NCBI RefSeq assembly: GCF_001982635.1
Contig: NZ_MKFI01000012.1
Span: 116,788 to 180,787 of the forward strand
Length of the DNA stretch: 64,000 nucleotides
DNA from: Bradyrhizobium mercantei
GTDB taxonomy: Bacteria > Pseudomonadota > Alphaproteobacteria > Rhizobiales > Xanthobacteraceae
Direction: 5' to 3'
The position numbers were made by a program, and so were the translations under genes. Positions 34,858-43,579 of the stretch are shown here, in pieces. The number at the start of each line of letters is the position of its first letter. Within the stretch, counting starts at the first letter, position 1. The notes under the pieces are model-generated. The model searched no databases, was not told the DNA's origin, and saw only the letters and a list, made by a program, of their open reading frames with translations.

Positions 34858-35280
34858 TCAGGGACCGAAGCTCGAGCGGCTCTGGATTTTCCAGGCACCG
34901 TCGAGCAGGCTCAGCACGTAGAGCGAATCGTAGACCCCGATCACCGAGCCGTCCTCGCGGTAGCGCGTATAGCGGACGGCGTAGTGCGCCTTCGCCGGCG
35001 ACGACTGCACGAGCTTCGTCTCATTCCATGCGCTGTGATGCCAGCCGTCCTGCTTGCGCAGCCGCTCGAACAGGTCCATCGGGTTGTTGCCGCTCTGCTG
35101 ATAGACGGTGACTGCGCCGCCGGCGATCCGCAGATGCGGAAAGTGCATCAGCGCGTCCATGGCGGAGGCGTCATAGCGGTTGAGCGCCGCCATCCAGCGC
35201 GTCAGCACATCCTCGCACTTTGCCTGGTCGGCGCGCGAGATCTGCGCCTCGACCGAATAGGTCGCACCGGCTCCAGGCAT
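34858..35280 (-). CDS. NTF2/SnoaL-like small protein
   Basis: A 140-residue protein with the cone-shaped NTF2-like pattern: an N-terminal helix region (KCEDVLTRWMAALNRYDASAMDALMHFPHLRI) followed by alternating strands ending in YVLSLLDGAWKIQSRSSF. Such domains are found in isomerases, in detoxification enzymes and as unknown proteins. The start ATG overlaps the TetR stop by one base (TGATG), so it is co-translated with the regulator. Function unknown. Confidence 0.7.
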   Translation of the reverse strand: MPGAGATYSVEAQISRADQAKCEDVLTRWMAALNRYDASAMDALMHFPHLRIAGGAVTVYQQSGNNPMDLFERLRKQDGWHHSAWNETKLVQSSPAKAHYAVRYTRYREDGSVIGVYDSLYVLSLLDGAWKIQSRSSFGP

Positions 35281-35990
35281 CACGCGTCTCCCCTCTGCTT
35301 GCCGGCCGGCTCGGGGCGCACGGCGCAGCCGGACAGGAAGAGCGCCGCGCACGCCCTGGCGCGCGCTTCCATCTCCCTGTGCAGCGGCGCGGGCTTGTGC
35401 CCGTACATGACGTCGCGCTGCGGCTTGAAGACGAGCATACCAAGCAGCATGCCCGCAGCGGCCTCGGTATCATCGAGCACGATCCGCCCGCGCCGCTGCT
35501 GCACGTTCAGCCAGCTCGCGAGCGCGGCAATGGTCCGCTGCATCGCCTTCTCGTAGAACGTCTCGGAAATGTCGGGAAACTTGTCGCTGTCGGCCAGGAT
35601 GATGCGTTGCAGGGCAATGACCTCGGCATCGAGCACGAGTTCGGCGCAGGTCAGCAGCACGCCCTCCAGGGCCGCCGCGACGTCGCGGCCGTCGCAGGCG
35701 CCGAAATTCACGATGGACACGAACCGGTCCATCCGGTCCGTCACCGTTTCCTCGAACAGCGCGAGCTTGGTCGGGACCAGCCGGTACAGCGTCTTGGTGG
35801 AGACGCCGGCGCGGCAGGCCACGTCGGCGATATTGGCCGCGGCAAACCCGCGCTCCGAGAATTCGCGCCGCGCGGCGTCATAGATCAGCGCGCGCGTCTC
35901 GTCGTCGGAGCGCAGCTGCGGCCGGCCGCGGCCGCGCCGCTCCGGCGCCGCCAGGCCTTGCTCAGTCTGATCTCTGTCATTCCGGTTCAT
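35280..35990 (-). CDS. TetR-family transcriptional regulator
   Basis: A 236-residue repressor. The helix-turn-helix domain (about 30-75) has IYDAARREFSERGFAAANIADVACRAGVSTKTLYRLVPTKLALF, the TetR pattern; the rest is the helical ligand domain. It is divergent from the EmrAB-type pump genes, and a 22-base palindrome (36015-36036) covers the pump promoter. The TetR protein is the likely binder, controlling both itself and the pump in response to a drug-like ligand. Confidence 0.92.
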   Translation of the reverse strand: MNRNDRDQTEQGLAAPERRGRGRPQLRSDDETRALIYDAARREFSERGFAAANIADVACRAGVSTKTLYRLVPTKLALFEETVTDRMDRFVSIVNFGACDGRDVAAALEGVLLTCAELVLDAEVIALQRIILADSDKFPDISETFYEKAMQRTIAALASWLNVQQRRGRIVLDDTEAAAGMLLGMLVFKPQRDVMYGHKPAPLHREMEARARACAALFLSGCAVRPEPAGKQRGDA

Positions 35991-36014
35991 CGGCGAGCCA
36001 TGCTTTTAGATGAT

Positions 36015-36036
36015 GACTGTCATTCTATTGACAGTC
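36015..36036. promoter_or_regulatory. TetR-type operator overlapping pump promoter
   Basis: GACTGTCA - TTCTAT - TGACAGTC is a perfect 8-base dyad. The right arm overlaps TTGACA (36028-36033), a consensus -35 box; a TATTTT-like -10 box lies 16-17 bases further (36050-36055). Binding there would block the promoter of the efflux genes. It also sits 25 bases upstream of the TetR start. Confidence 0.85.
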
Positions 36037-36146
36037 CCAATATGGGCTCTATTTTGGAAAACATCAAGTTTCCTAATTAGTCCCGTGACCGGGCGCCGAG
36101 ATTGGCAAGGTTTTCCAACGGGATAGAACGGATCAGGAGCGCCGCC

Positions 36147-37331
36147 ATGAGCCAGCATGAGACATCATTCAAGGCCGAGAGCCAGGTTCCGGCCGAGACC
36201 GCCAAGCAGCTGATCGCCACCCCGGAAGCCGCCAAGCCGCCCGCCGCCAAGGGCAAGCTGCGCCCCCTGCTGCTCGCCGGCGCAGCGCTCGCGGTCCTCG
36301 CCGGCGGCGGCTGGTACGGCTGGGATTACTGGACGGTCGGCCGCTTCCAGGTCTCGACCGACGACGCCTATGTAAAGGCCGACAACACCACGATCGCACC
36401 AAAAGTCTCCGGCTATCTCAGCGCGGTGCTGGTCGGCGACAATGAGCATGTGCGCGCCGGCCAGACCCTGGCGCGGATCGACGACCGCGATTTCAGGGTC
36501 GCGCTCGATCAATCCAAGGCCGACGTCGCCGCCGCCGAAGCTGCGAGCGCAAGCAAGCATGCGCAGCTCGACGTGCAGCAATCCGTGATCGAAGCGGCCC
36601 GCGCGACCCTCGCCGTCGACACCGCGACGCAGACCTTCGCCGAGCAGGAGAACAAGCGTTACACCGACCTCGCCGGCACCGGCTTCGGCAGCGTGCAGAA
36701 CGCGCAGCAGGCGCAGTCGCGCTACGCCAGCGCGCAGGCCGCCGTCGCCCGCGATACCGCCAACCTCGCCTCCGCGCTCCGTCAGGTGGAGCTGCTCAAG
36801 GCCGACATTGCCCAGGCCGTCGCGTCCCAGGCTCGCGCGACCGCGCTCCAGCACCAGGCCGAGCTGAACCTCGGCTACACCACCATCATTGCCCCGATCG
36901 ACGGCGTGGTCGGCAACCGCACCCTGCGCACCGGCCAGTTCGTTCAGGCCGGCACGCAGCTGATGTCGCTGGTGCCGGCCACCGGCGCCTACGTGATTGC
37001 GAACTACAAGGAGACGCAGCTCACCAACGTCCGCAAGGGCCAGCCGGTCGAGATCGCCGTCGACATGTTCCCGGGCCACGTGGTGCGCGGCCATGTCGAC
37101 AGCCTCGCCCCCGCCAGCGGCCAGGAATTCGCGCTGCTGCCGCCCGACAACGCCACCGGCAACTTCACCAAGGTGGTGCAGCGCATCCCGGTGAAGATCG
37201 CGCTCGACGCGACGCCGGTTGAGCTCCGGCCCGGCATGTCGGTGATCCCGACGATTGCGACCACAACGCAAACCGCTGAAGCCCCGCGCTCCAGCGCCTC
37301 TCCCAAGCTCGCTGTCGCCTCCTTCAAATAG
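36147..37331 (+). CDS. HlyD/EmrA-type membrane fusion protein
   Basis: A periplasmic adaptor of 394 residues. One N-terminal membrane anchor (LRPLLLAGAALAVLAGGGWYGWDY, about 50-72) precedes a biotinyl-lipoyl-like domain (STDDAYVKADNTTIAPKVSGYLSAVLVGDNEHVRAGQTLARID), a coiled-coil hairpin (ALDQSKADVAAAEAA...) and the beta-barrel part (TIIAPIDGVVGNRTL). It links the inner-membrane pump to an outer-membrane channel, which is not encoded nearby. It is followed 8 bases later by the MFS transporter. ATG 36147 is chosen, with CAGGAG upstream. Confidence 0.92.
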   Translation: MSQHETSFKAESQVPAETAKQLIATPEAAKPPAAKGKLRPLLLAGAALAVLAGGGWYGWDYWTVGRFQVSTDDAYVKADNTTIAPKVSGYLSAVLVGDNEHVRAGQTLARIDDRDFRVALDQSKADVAAAEAASASKHAQLDVQQSVIEAARATLAVDTATQTFAEQENKRYTDLAGTGFGSVQNAQQAQSRYASAQAAVARDTANLASALRQVELLKADIAQAVASQARATALQHQAELNLGYTTIIAPIDGVVGNRTLRTGQFVQAGTQLMSLVPATGAYVIANYKETQLTNVRKGQPVEIAVDMFPGHVVRGHVDSLAPASGQEFALLPPDNATGNFTKVVQRIPVKIALDATPVELRPGMSVIPTIATTTQTAEAPRSSASPKLAVASFK

Positions 37332-37339
37332 GTGATGTC

Positions 37340-38953
37340 ATGTCCGACCTCGCGCTCTCCTCCCCGGCTGCCGCGCCCCGCGCAGCAGCCGCCGCGGTCG
37401 ATCCCAACCGCGCCAGCATGGCCGTCTGGATTTCCATCGTCGCCGCGATGATCGGCGCCTTCATGGCGATCCTCAACATCCAGATTACCAACGCCTCGCT
37501 GCTCAACATCGAGGGCGGCATCGGCACCGGCGTCGACAACGGCTCCTGGATCTCGACGTCCTATCTGATCGGCGAGATCGTGGTGATCCCGCTGACCGAT
37601 TATCTCAGCCGGGTGTTCTCGTTCCGCAGGATCATGATCGGCCACGCCACGCTGTTCGCGATCTTCTCGGTCGCCTGTGCCTTCGCCCACGATCTGCCCT
37701 CGATGATCGCGATGCGCGGCCTGCAGGGCTACTTCGGCGGCGTGCTGATCCCGATGGCCTTCACGCTTGTCTTCACCAAGCTGCCGAAGGTGCAGCAGCC
37801 GATCGGCCTTGCGATGTTCGCGCTCGCCGTGACCTTTGCGCCGGCGATCGGTCCGACCATCGGCGGCTACCTGACCGAGAATTACGGCTGGCAGACCATC
37901 TTCTTCGTCAACGTGGTTCCGACCGCGGTCATGGTCGTCACCCTCTCTTTCACGCTGGAAAAGCAGCCGATGCAGCTGCATCTGCTCCGCGAGGGCGACT
38001 GGCTCGGCATCGCCACGATGGCGATCGGCCTCTCGTCACTGCAGGCCGTGCTCGAGGAAGGCAACAAGGACGACTGGTTCGGCTCGCCCTTCATCGTCAA
38101 GCTCGCGGTGATCGCAGCCGTCAGCCTGACCTTGTTCGTCTGGATCGAACTCGTGGTCGAAAAGCCGCTGATCCGGCTGCGCCTCTTGACCCAGCGGAGC
38201 TTCGGCTTCGGCACGATCTCCGCGGTGTTCGTCGGCTTCGCGCTGTTCGGCTCGGTCTACCTGCTGCCGGCCTATCTCGGCCAGGTGCAGCGCTACAATG
38301 CCGAGCAGATCGGCCAGGTCTTGGCCTGGACCGGCCTGCCGCAGTTGATCCTGATCCCGCTGGTGCCGAAGCTGATGCAGCGCTTCGATGCCCGCTACAT
38401 CGCCTTCGCCGGCATGATCCTGTTCGCGGCCTCATCCTTCATGAACATCCAGATGTCGCTCGACTATTCCGGCGACCAGTTCTTCGTCCCGAACATCGTC
38501 CGCGCCATCGGCCAGGCGATCATGCTGGCGCCGCTGTCGGCCGTCAGCCTCGGCAGCGTCGCGCCGCAGGATGCGCCGGCGGCCTCCGGCATCTCCAACA
38601 TGATGCGCAACCTCGGCGGCGCGATCGGCACGGCGCTGCTCTCGACGATCGTCACCAAGCGCGAGCAGTTCCACTCCAACATCATCGGCCAGTCTGTCCA
38701 CCTCGGCCGTGAGGAAGTGCGCACAAGGATCGCCGAGATTACCAACTACTTCCTGAGCCACGGCATCTCCGACCCTGCCACCGCGCACAACCAGGCGATC
38801 GTGGCGATCGGCAATATCGTGAAGCGCCAGGCGCTGGTGCTCGGCTTCAGCGACGCCTTCGCCGTGATCGGCATCGTGCTGGTGTTCGCCGCGATCGCGA
38901 TCCTCTTGACCGGCAAGCCGAACAACACGGCCGGTGGCGGCGCCGCGCATTGA
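37340..38953 (+). CDS. DHA2-family (EmrB/QacA) MFS drug efflux transporter
   Basis: A 537-residue, 14-helix drug:proton antiporter. The family signature is seen early (WISIVAAMIGAFMAILNIQITNASLL... GSWISTSYLIGEIVVIPL) and the motif C-like VTFAPAIGPTIGGYL follows. With the HlyD-like partner it forms an EmrAB-type tripartite system. The substrate is unknown; its TetR repressor and operator suggest induction by a toxic compound. Confidence 0.93.
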   Translation: MSDLALSSPAAAPRAAAAAVDPNRASMAVWISIVAAMIGAFMAILNIQITNASLLNIEGGIGTGVDNGSWISTSYLIGEIVVIPLTDYLSRVFSFRRIMIGHATLFAIFSVACAFAHDLPSMIAMRGLQGYFGGVLIPMAFTLVFTKLPKVQQPIGLAMFALAVTFAPAIGPTIGGYLTENYGWQTIFFVNVVPTAVMVVTLSFTLEKQPMQLHLLREGDWLGIATMAIGLSSLQAVLEEGNKDDWFGSPFIVKLAVIAAVSLTLFVWIELVVEKPLIRLRLLTQRSFGFGTISAVFVGFALFGSVYLLPAYLGQVQRYNAEQIGQVLAWTGLPQLILIPLVPKLMQRFDARYIAFAGMILFAASSFMNIQMSLDYSGDQFFVPNIVRAIGQAIMLAPLSAVSLGSVAPQDAPAASGISNMMRNLGGAIGTALLSTIVTKREQFHSNIIGQSVHLGREEVRTRIAEITNYFLSHGISDPATAHNQAIVAIGNIVKRQALVLGFSDAFAVIGIVLVFAAIAILLTGKPNNTAGGGAAH

Positions 38954-38981
38954 TTGGTTGTTGATCGCGAATTGATCTCTC

Positions 38982-39010
38982 GGGCGACGGCGAAGAGCCG
39001 TCGCCCAATT
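38982..39010 (+). terminator. Intrinsic terminator after efflux operon
   Basis: GGGCGACGGC (38982-38991) pairs perfectly with GCCGTCGCCC (38997-39006) over a 5-base loop, followed by AATTCTT. This is a strong stem with a short T-rich tail, 28 bases after the transporter stop, and may also stop the convergent CoA-ligase transcript. Confidence 0.7.
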
Positions 39011-39011
39011 C

Positions 39012-40655
39012 TTAGCTAGCCTCGCGCAGCTTGAAGCGCTGGATCTTCCCGGTCTGGGTCTTCGGCAGCGCCTCGACGAAGGCGATCGCGCGCGGATATT
39101 TGTACGGCGCGATCGTCGCCTTGACATGATCCTGCAACAGCTTGACCTCGACATCGTCGCTCCGCGCGCCCTGCTTCAGCACGACGAACGCCGAGACGAT
39201 CTGCCCGCGCTCCTCGTCCGGTGCGCCGATCACCGCGCATTCCGCAACATCGGGATGTCCGAGCAGCGCCGCCTCGACCTCGGGACCGGCGATGTTGTAG
39301 CCCGCCGAGATGATCATGTCGTCGGCGCGCGCCACGAAAGACAACCGGCCGTTCTCGTCGCTGACGAAGGCATCGCCGGTGATGTTCCAGCCGTCGCGGA
39401 CATATTTGGTCTGCCTGGAGTCGGCGAGATAGCGGCAGCCGGTCGGGCCGCGAACCGCCAGCTTGCCGACCTGCCCCGGCGGCTGTTCGTTCATGTTCTC
39501 GTCGACGATCTTCGCCTCGTAGCCGGAGACGGGCGTCCCCGTGGTCCCGCCGACCGCGCTGCCTGTGCGGTTGGTGATGAAGATGTGCAATAGCTCGGTG
39601 CTGCCGATGCCGTCGAGGATCGGCTTGCCGGTCTTCTTGGTCCAGCTCTCGAACACCGGCGCCGGCAGCGTCTCGCCGGCCGAGACCGCAAGCCGCAGCG
39701 ACGACAGGTCGGCGCCCTTGTCCATCGCGGCCATCATCGCCCGATAGGCGGTCGGCGCGGTGAAGCAGATCGTCGCCTTGTAGGTCTCGATGATCCGGAT
39801 CATCTCGCTCGGCGCCGCGTTCTCCAGCAGCGTCGCGGTGGCACCGAAGCGCAGCGGGAAGATCGCGAGCCCGCCGAGGCCAAACGTGAACGCGAGCGGC
39901 GGCGAGCCGACGAACACATCGTCCGGCGTCACCCCGAGCACTTCCTTGGCATAGCCGTCCGCGACGATCAGGAGATCGCGGTGGAAGTGCATGGTCGCCT
40001 TGGGTTCGCCCGTGGTGCCCGACGTGAAGCCGAGCAGCGCGACGTCGTCGCGGCCGGTCTTCACCGCGTCGAACTTGACCGGCTTGTTCAGCGCGATCCG
40101 GTCGAGCTCTGCGTCATGATTCGAGGTGCCGTCGAAATTGACCACCTGCTTGAGGAATTTGCTGGTCTTGGCGCAGGCCACCAGTTCATCGGCGATGCGG
40201 CTGTCGGTCAGCGCCAGCGCGATCTCAGCCTTGTCGACGATCTTGGCCAGTTCGCCCGCGCGCAGCATCGGCATGGTGTTGACGACGACAGCGCCTGCCT
40301 TCGTCGCCGCGAGCCAGGCCGCGACCAGCGCCGGATTGTTGCCCGAGCGGATCAGCACGCGATTGCCGGGCTTGACGCCGTAATTCTCCACCAGCGCATG
40401 CGCCAGGCGGTTCGACCAGTCGGTCAATTCCTTGTAGGTGCGCTGGCGGCCGTTGCCGATCAGCGCGATGCGATCGCCCATCCCCTGCTCGACGATACGG
40501 TCGGTCAGTTCGACCGCGGCGTTGAGATAATCGGGATATTTGAATTCGGGCCGGTCGAGCAGCAGCCGCGGCCATTGCTCTGACGGCGGCAGGTTGCGCC
40601 GCGCGAAATCGTCGACATGCCCGGATGGACCGAGCCCGGGATATTCACCTGACAT
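39012..40655 (-). CDS. Acyl/aryl-CoA ligase, 2-aminobenzoate/benzoate-CoA ligase type
   Basis: An adenylate-forming ligase of 547 residues. Seen: the AMP-binding motif LLGFTSGTTGEPKATMH (about 205), the core ILDGIGSTELLHIF, and the hinge/C-terminal motif DGWNITGDAFVSDENGRLSFVARADDMIISAGYNI with the catalytic Lys in KTQTGKIQRFKL. The benzoate-CoA-ligase subfamily is suggested by GSTELLHIFITN. It probably activates anthranilate or a related aromatic acid for the ring-hydroxylating CoA pathway downstream. A MarR-type palindrome lies at 40745-40766, about 90 bases upstream of ATG 40655. Confidence 0.85.
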   Translation of the reverse strand: MSGEYPGLGPSGHVDDFARRNLPPSEQWPRLLLDRPEFKYPDYLNAAVELTDRIVEQGMGDRIALIGNGRQRTYKELTDWSNRLAHALVENYGVKPGNRVLIRSGNNPALVAAWLAATKAGAVVVNTMPMLRAGELAKIVDKAEIALALTDSRIADELVACAKTSKFLKQVVNFDGTSNHDAELDRIALNKPVKFDAVKTGRDDVALLGFTSGTTGEPKATMHFHRDLLIVADGYAKEVLGVTPDDVFVGSPPLAFTFGLGGLAIFPLRFGATATLLENAAPSEMIRIIETYKATICFTAPTAYRAMMAAMDKGADLSSLRLAVSAGETLPAPVFESWTKKTGKPILDGIGSTELLHIFITNRTGSAVGGTTGTPVSGYEAKIVDENMNEQPPGQVGKLAVRGPTGCRYLADSRQTKYVRDGWNITGDAFVSDENGRLSFVARADDMIISAGYNIAGPEVEAALLGHPDVAECAVIGAPDEERGQIVSAFVVLKQGARSDDVEVKLLQDHVKATIAPYKYPRAIAFVEALPKTQTGKIQRFKLREAS

Positions 40656-40744
40656 TCGATTGCCCCTCGCTTTCCATCCAGAAAGGCCAAGACCAAATAT
40701 CGAGAAGACCAGTATCGAGGACGCCCGCAGCGTTCCAATCGCCA

Positions 40745-40766
40745 ATCATTTTATACTTAAAACAAT
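40745..40766. promoter_or_regulatory. MarR-type operator, CoA-ligase promoter
   Basis: ATCATTTTATACTTAAAACAAT matches the 22-base pattern ATTnnTTTnnnCTTnAAnnAAT (one mismatch in the left arm) found also at 42159, 42240 and 50162. It is in the only gap upstream of the aryl-CoA ligase, so it probably controls that gene. Confidence 0.7.
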
Positions 40767-40805
40767 TTGGCGCAAGGGTGGAGAATGGCTGTGATCCCGG
40801 GAATC

Positions 40806-41621
40806 TCAGATCTGGGTGAGCTGCTTCAGCCGCGCCACCATCTCCGACTCCGGGTCGGCAAGCGGCGCGATGGCGGTGAAATGATTGGCATCGGGCACAG
40901 TGCCGAAGCGCGTCGCCACGCCCGCCTGGCCCCAGACATCGACGATGGTCCGGCTCTGCCGGTGATATTCGGCACTCTCGGCGCCGCCAACCACCGCATC
41001 AAGCGTCGCGCCGGCGGGTGCTTTCCAGAGCAGCGGGCTCACCGCCCGTGCTGCGGCGCGGTCGAGGCCAAGCGCCTTGTTGATGGTGGTGCCGACCAGC
41101 GGCTCGAGCTCGAACAGGCCGGAGATCGCGTAAGCAGCCCTGACCAGATTGTTCGGCAGCGCCGCATCATAGGCCGTCCAATCCGTCGCCAGCATGCATG
41201 CGGCAAGATGCCCGCCGGCGGAGTGCCCCGACACGACCAGCGGCCGGCCGAGTTTTGCAAGCTCACGGCACGCCGCGCGCATCTCGCCGATGATGTCGCT
41301 GATCGAGACGTTGGGGCAGAGATCGTAGCTCGGCACCGCGACGCTGATGCCGTGGCCGTTCAGGCCCCGCGCGCAGTGGCTCGACGACGAGCCGTCGAGC
41401 GCCTGCCAGTAGCCGCCATGGATAAAGACCACGAGCGGCCCGTCGCTGTTACCCTCGAACAGGTCGATGACGTTGCGGCTGCCCGGACCATAGGTCAGGC
41501 GCCGCGGCGGGAGCTGCTCGCGATAGGCCGCGGAGTCCCGCGCCCAGCCGGCCATGATCGCCGGGTTCTCCGGCACCCGCGCCCGGTTGTTGTACTCGAC
41601 CTCGTAATCGATCCCGCTCAC
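40806..41621 (-). CDS. Alpha/beta hydrolase, arylformamidase-like
   Basis: A 271-residue esterase-fold protein. Seen: the oxyanion motif FIHGGYWQ (about 70-77), the nucleophile elbow VSGHSAGGHLA (Ser about 135), an acidic residue later, and a C-terminal His in DANHFT. The HGGYW pattern is that of kynurenine formamidases and related aryl-formyl hydrolases. It follows marR after 3 bases (GTG 41621, GGAGCG upstream). In this cluster it could release anthranilate from a formylated precursor; this is inference. Confidence 0.82.
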   Translation of the reverse strand: MSGIDYEVEYNNRARVPENPAIMAGWARDSAAYREQLPPRRLTYGPGSRNVIDLFEGNSDGPLVVFIHGGYWQALDGSSSSHCARGLNGHGISVAVPSYDLCPNVSISDIIGEMRAACRELAKLGRPLVVSGHSAGGHLAACMLATDWTAYDAALPNNLVRAAYAISGLFELEPLVGTTINKALGLDRAAARAVSPLLWKAPAGATLDAVVGGAESAEYHRQSRTIVDVWGQAGVATRFGTVPDANHFTAIAPLADPESEMVARLKQLTQI

Positions 41622-41624
41622 GGC

Positions 41625-42119
41625 TTAGGCGCTCCGCGCCTTGGCGGAGCGCTGCGCCGAGCCCTTGGCCTTGGCGAGCAGCCGCATCAGCTCGCGGATG
41701 TCCTTCGGCGAGAGGTCGCCGAAGATATCGGCGATCCATTTCTCGTGCTCGGCCGCCATCTTGCGGAATTCGGCCCGGCCGAGTTTTGTGAGCCGGATGA
41801 ACTGCACGCGGCGGTCGGTTTCCGAGGTGCGGCGATCCAGATGGCCTGATTCAACCAGGCGCTCGACCAGCCCGGTGACGTTGCCGTTCGACACCATCAT
41901 CCGCTTCGACAGGTCCGACAGCGTCATGCCGTCGGACACCTTGTCGAGCTGGGCCATCAGGTCGAAGCGCGGCAGCGTGACGTCGAATTTCTCGCGTAGC
42001 CGGCTGCGCACCTCGCCCTCGATCAGCGTGGTGCAGGTCAACAGGCGCAGCCACAGCCTGAGCTCGGTGCCGTGATCGTCGGGCAGTTCGACGGCTTTGG
42101 TTTCGGAATCGAGGATCAT
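41625..42119 (-). CDS. MarR-family transcriptional regulator
   Basis: A winged-helix regulator of 164 residues. Seen: an N-terminal dimer helix, then FDVTLPRFDLMAQLDKVSDGMTLSDLSKRMMVSNGNVTGLVERLVESGHLDRRTSETDRRVQFIRLT, the MarR DNA-binding domain with its wing. ATG 42119 is chosen (the upstream codons are Arg-rich and overlap the operators). Two palindromes lie 40 and 121 bases upstream of its start. It is the likely controller of the aryl-CoA cluster, with an aryl-CoA thioester as probable ligand by analogy with other MarR proteins of such pathways. Confidence 0.92.
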   Translation of the reverse strand: MILDSETKAVELPDDHGTELRLWLRLLTCTTLIEGEVRSRLREKFDVTLPRFDLMAQLDKVSDGMTLSDLSKRMMVSNGNVTGLVERLVESGHLDRRTSETDRRVQFIRLTKLGRAEFRKMAAEHEKWIADIFGDLSPKDIRELMRLLAKAKGSAQRSAKARSA

Positions 42120-42158
42120 GCGGCGATCGTGCCTCCGCGGCGGGTTTCGGTCGGACCG

Positions 42159-42180
42159 ATTGCTTTGAGCTTCAAGCAAT
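42159..42180. promoter_or_regulatory. MarR-type operator 1, marR/binding-protein gap
   Basis: ATTGCTTTGAGCTTCAAGCAAT is a near-perfect 22-base palindrome (arms ATTGCTT/AAGCAAT). It is 40 bases upstream of marR, fitting autorepression. Confidence 0.8.
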
Positions 42181-42239
42181 TCGTGGCGCCCGGCAAGGAC
42201 AATTGCGAATCCGGGCCGATACGCCGGGGCAATTTTGCA

Positions 42240-42261
42240 ATTTCTTTAAACTTCAAGCAAT
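42240..42261. promoter_or_regulatory. MarR-type operator 2, marR/binding-protein gap
   Basis: ATTTCTTTAAACTTCAAGCAAT shares the pattern with operator 1; the start-to-start distance between the two sites is 81 bases. It is 137 bases before the binding-protein ATG, so it may control that gene. Confidence 0.75.
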
Positions 42262-42397
42262 TGGCGCGGCACTTGCATGTTTCGCGACCGATAACCTGAC
42301 GCAATGCCACATCGCTTGCAGCGGTCGCGCACGTCAGACTAAGCTGCGGCCAAATAAGCTGAGGCCAAGGCATCAAGCCAGTGATCGGGGGAGCGAC

Positions 42398-43564
42398 ATG
42401 AAACAATTGACCAGGCTGATGGGATTGGCGGCGCTGCTGGGTGTCGCGGCGACCCCGGCGACCGCGCAGGAGAAGATCAAGATCGGCGTGCTGGTGACGA
42501 CCTCGGGACCTGCCGCGGCGCTGGGCCAGCAGGTCCGCGATGGCTTTGCGCTCGCGATCAAGGATCTCGGCGGCAAGATGGCCGGCCGCGATGTCGAGAT
42601 CATCAACGCCGACGACGAGCTCAAGCCCGACGCGGCCGTGGTCAAGGTGCGCGGCCTGCTCGAGCGCGACAAGGTCGATTTCGTGGTCGGCCCGATCTTC
42701 TCCAACATCCTGCTGGCGATCCACCGCCCGGTCACCGACAGCAAGACCTTCCTGATCAGCCCGAATGCCGGCCCCTCCAGCTACGCCGGCAAGGAGTGCA
42801 ACCCGTTCTTCTATGTGACGTCGTACCAGAACGACCAGGTGCACGAAATCCTCGGCAAGGTAGCGCAGGACCGCGGCTACAAGCGCGTCTACCTGCTGGT
42901 GCCGAACTATCAGGCCGGCCGCGATTCCGTCGCCGGCTTCAAGCTCGACTACAAGGGCGAGATAACAGAGGAATCCTACACGCCGCTGAACACGCTGGAT
43001 TTCCAGCCCGAGCTGTCCAAGATCGCCGCGCAGAAGCCGGACGCGCTGTTCACCTTCATGCCAGGCGGCATGGGCGTGAACCTCGTCAAGCAGTACAAGC
43101 AGGCCGGCGCCACCGTGCCGGTGCTGTCCGCCTTCACCGTCGACGAATCCACTTTGCCCGCGCAGCAGGACGCAGCGGTCGGCATGTTTGGCGGGGCGAA
43201 CTGGGCGCCGACTCTCGACAATCCGCAGAGCAAGAAATTCGTTGCGGCCTATGAGGCGGCCTATAACGGCGTGCCCGGCACCTACGCGATGCAGGCCTAT
43301 GACGCCGCGCTCCTGATCGACAGCGCGGTCAAGGCCGTGAAGGGCGACCTTTCCAACAAGGATGCAGTCGCAGCGGCGCTGAAGAAGGCCGACTTCACCT
43401 CGCTTCGCGGTAACTTCAAGTTCAACAACAACGGCTATCCGATCCAGGATTTCTACCTCACCAAGGTCGCGAAGCGGCCGGACGGCAAATTCCAGACCGA
43501 GATCGTCGAAAAGGTGTTTTCGAATTACGGCGACCGCTACGCCAAGGACTGCGCCGCTAAGTAA
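42398..43564 (+). CDS. ABC transporter substrate-binding protein, LivJ type
   Basis: A periplasmic binding protein of 388 residues, with a signal peptide (MKQLTRLMGLAALLGVAATPATAQ). Mature start KIKIGVLVTTSGPAAALGQQVRDGF; the fold continues to FKFNNNGYPIQDFYLTKV, typical of Leu/Ile/Val-type and aromatic-acid-binding members. ATG 42398 has GGGGAG upstream. No transporter membrane genes are nearby. The position under MarR-type operators suggests it binds the aromatic acid that the cluster degrades. Confidence 0.92.
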   Translation: MKQLTRLMGLAALLGVAATPATAQEKIKIGVLVTTSGPAAALGQQVRDGFALAIKDLGGKMAGRDVEIINADDELKPDAAVVKVRGLLERDKVDFVVGPIFSNILLAIHRPVTDSKTFLISPNAGPSSYAGKECNPFFYVTSYQNDQVHEILGKVAQDRGYKRVYLLVPNYQAGRDSVAGFKLDYKGEITEESYTPLNTLDFQPELSKIAAQKPDALFTFMPGGMGVNLVKQYKQAGATVPVLSAFTVDESTLPAQQDAAVGMFGGANWAPTLDNPQSKKFVAAYEAAYNGVPGTYAMQAYDAALLIDSAVKAVKGDLSNKDAVAAALKKADFTSLRGNFKFNNNGYPIQDFYLTKVAKRPDGKFQTEIVEKVFSNYGDRYAKDCAAK

Positions 43565-43579
43565 AAGCATGGAGGAGTT

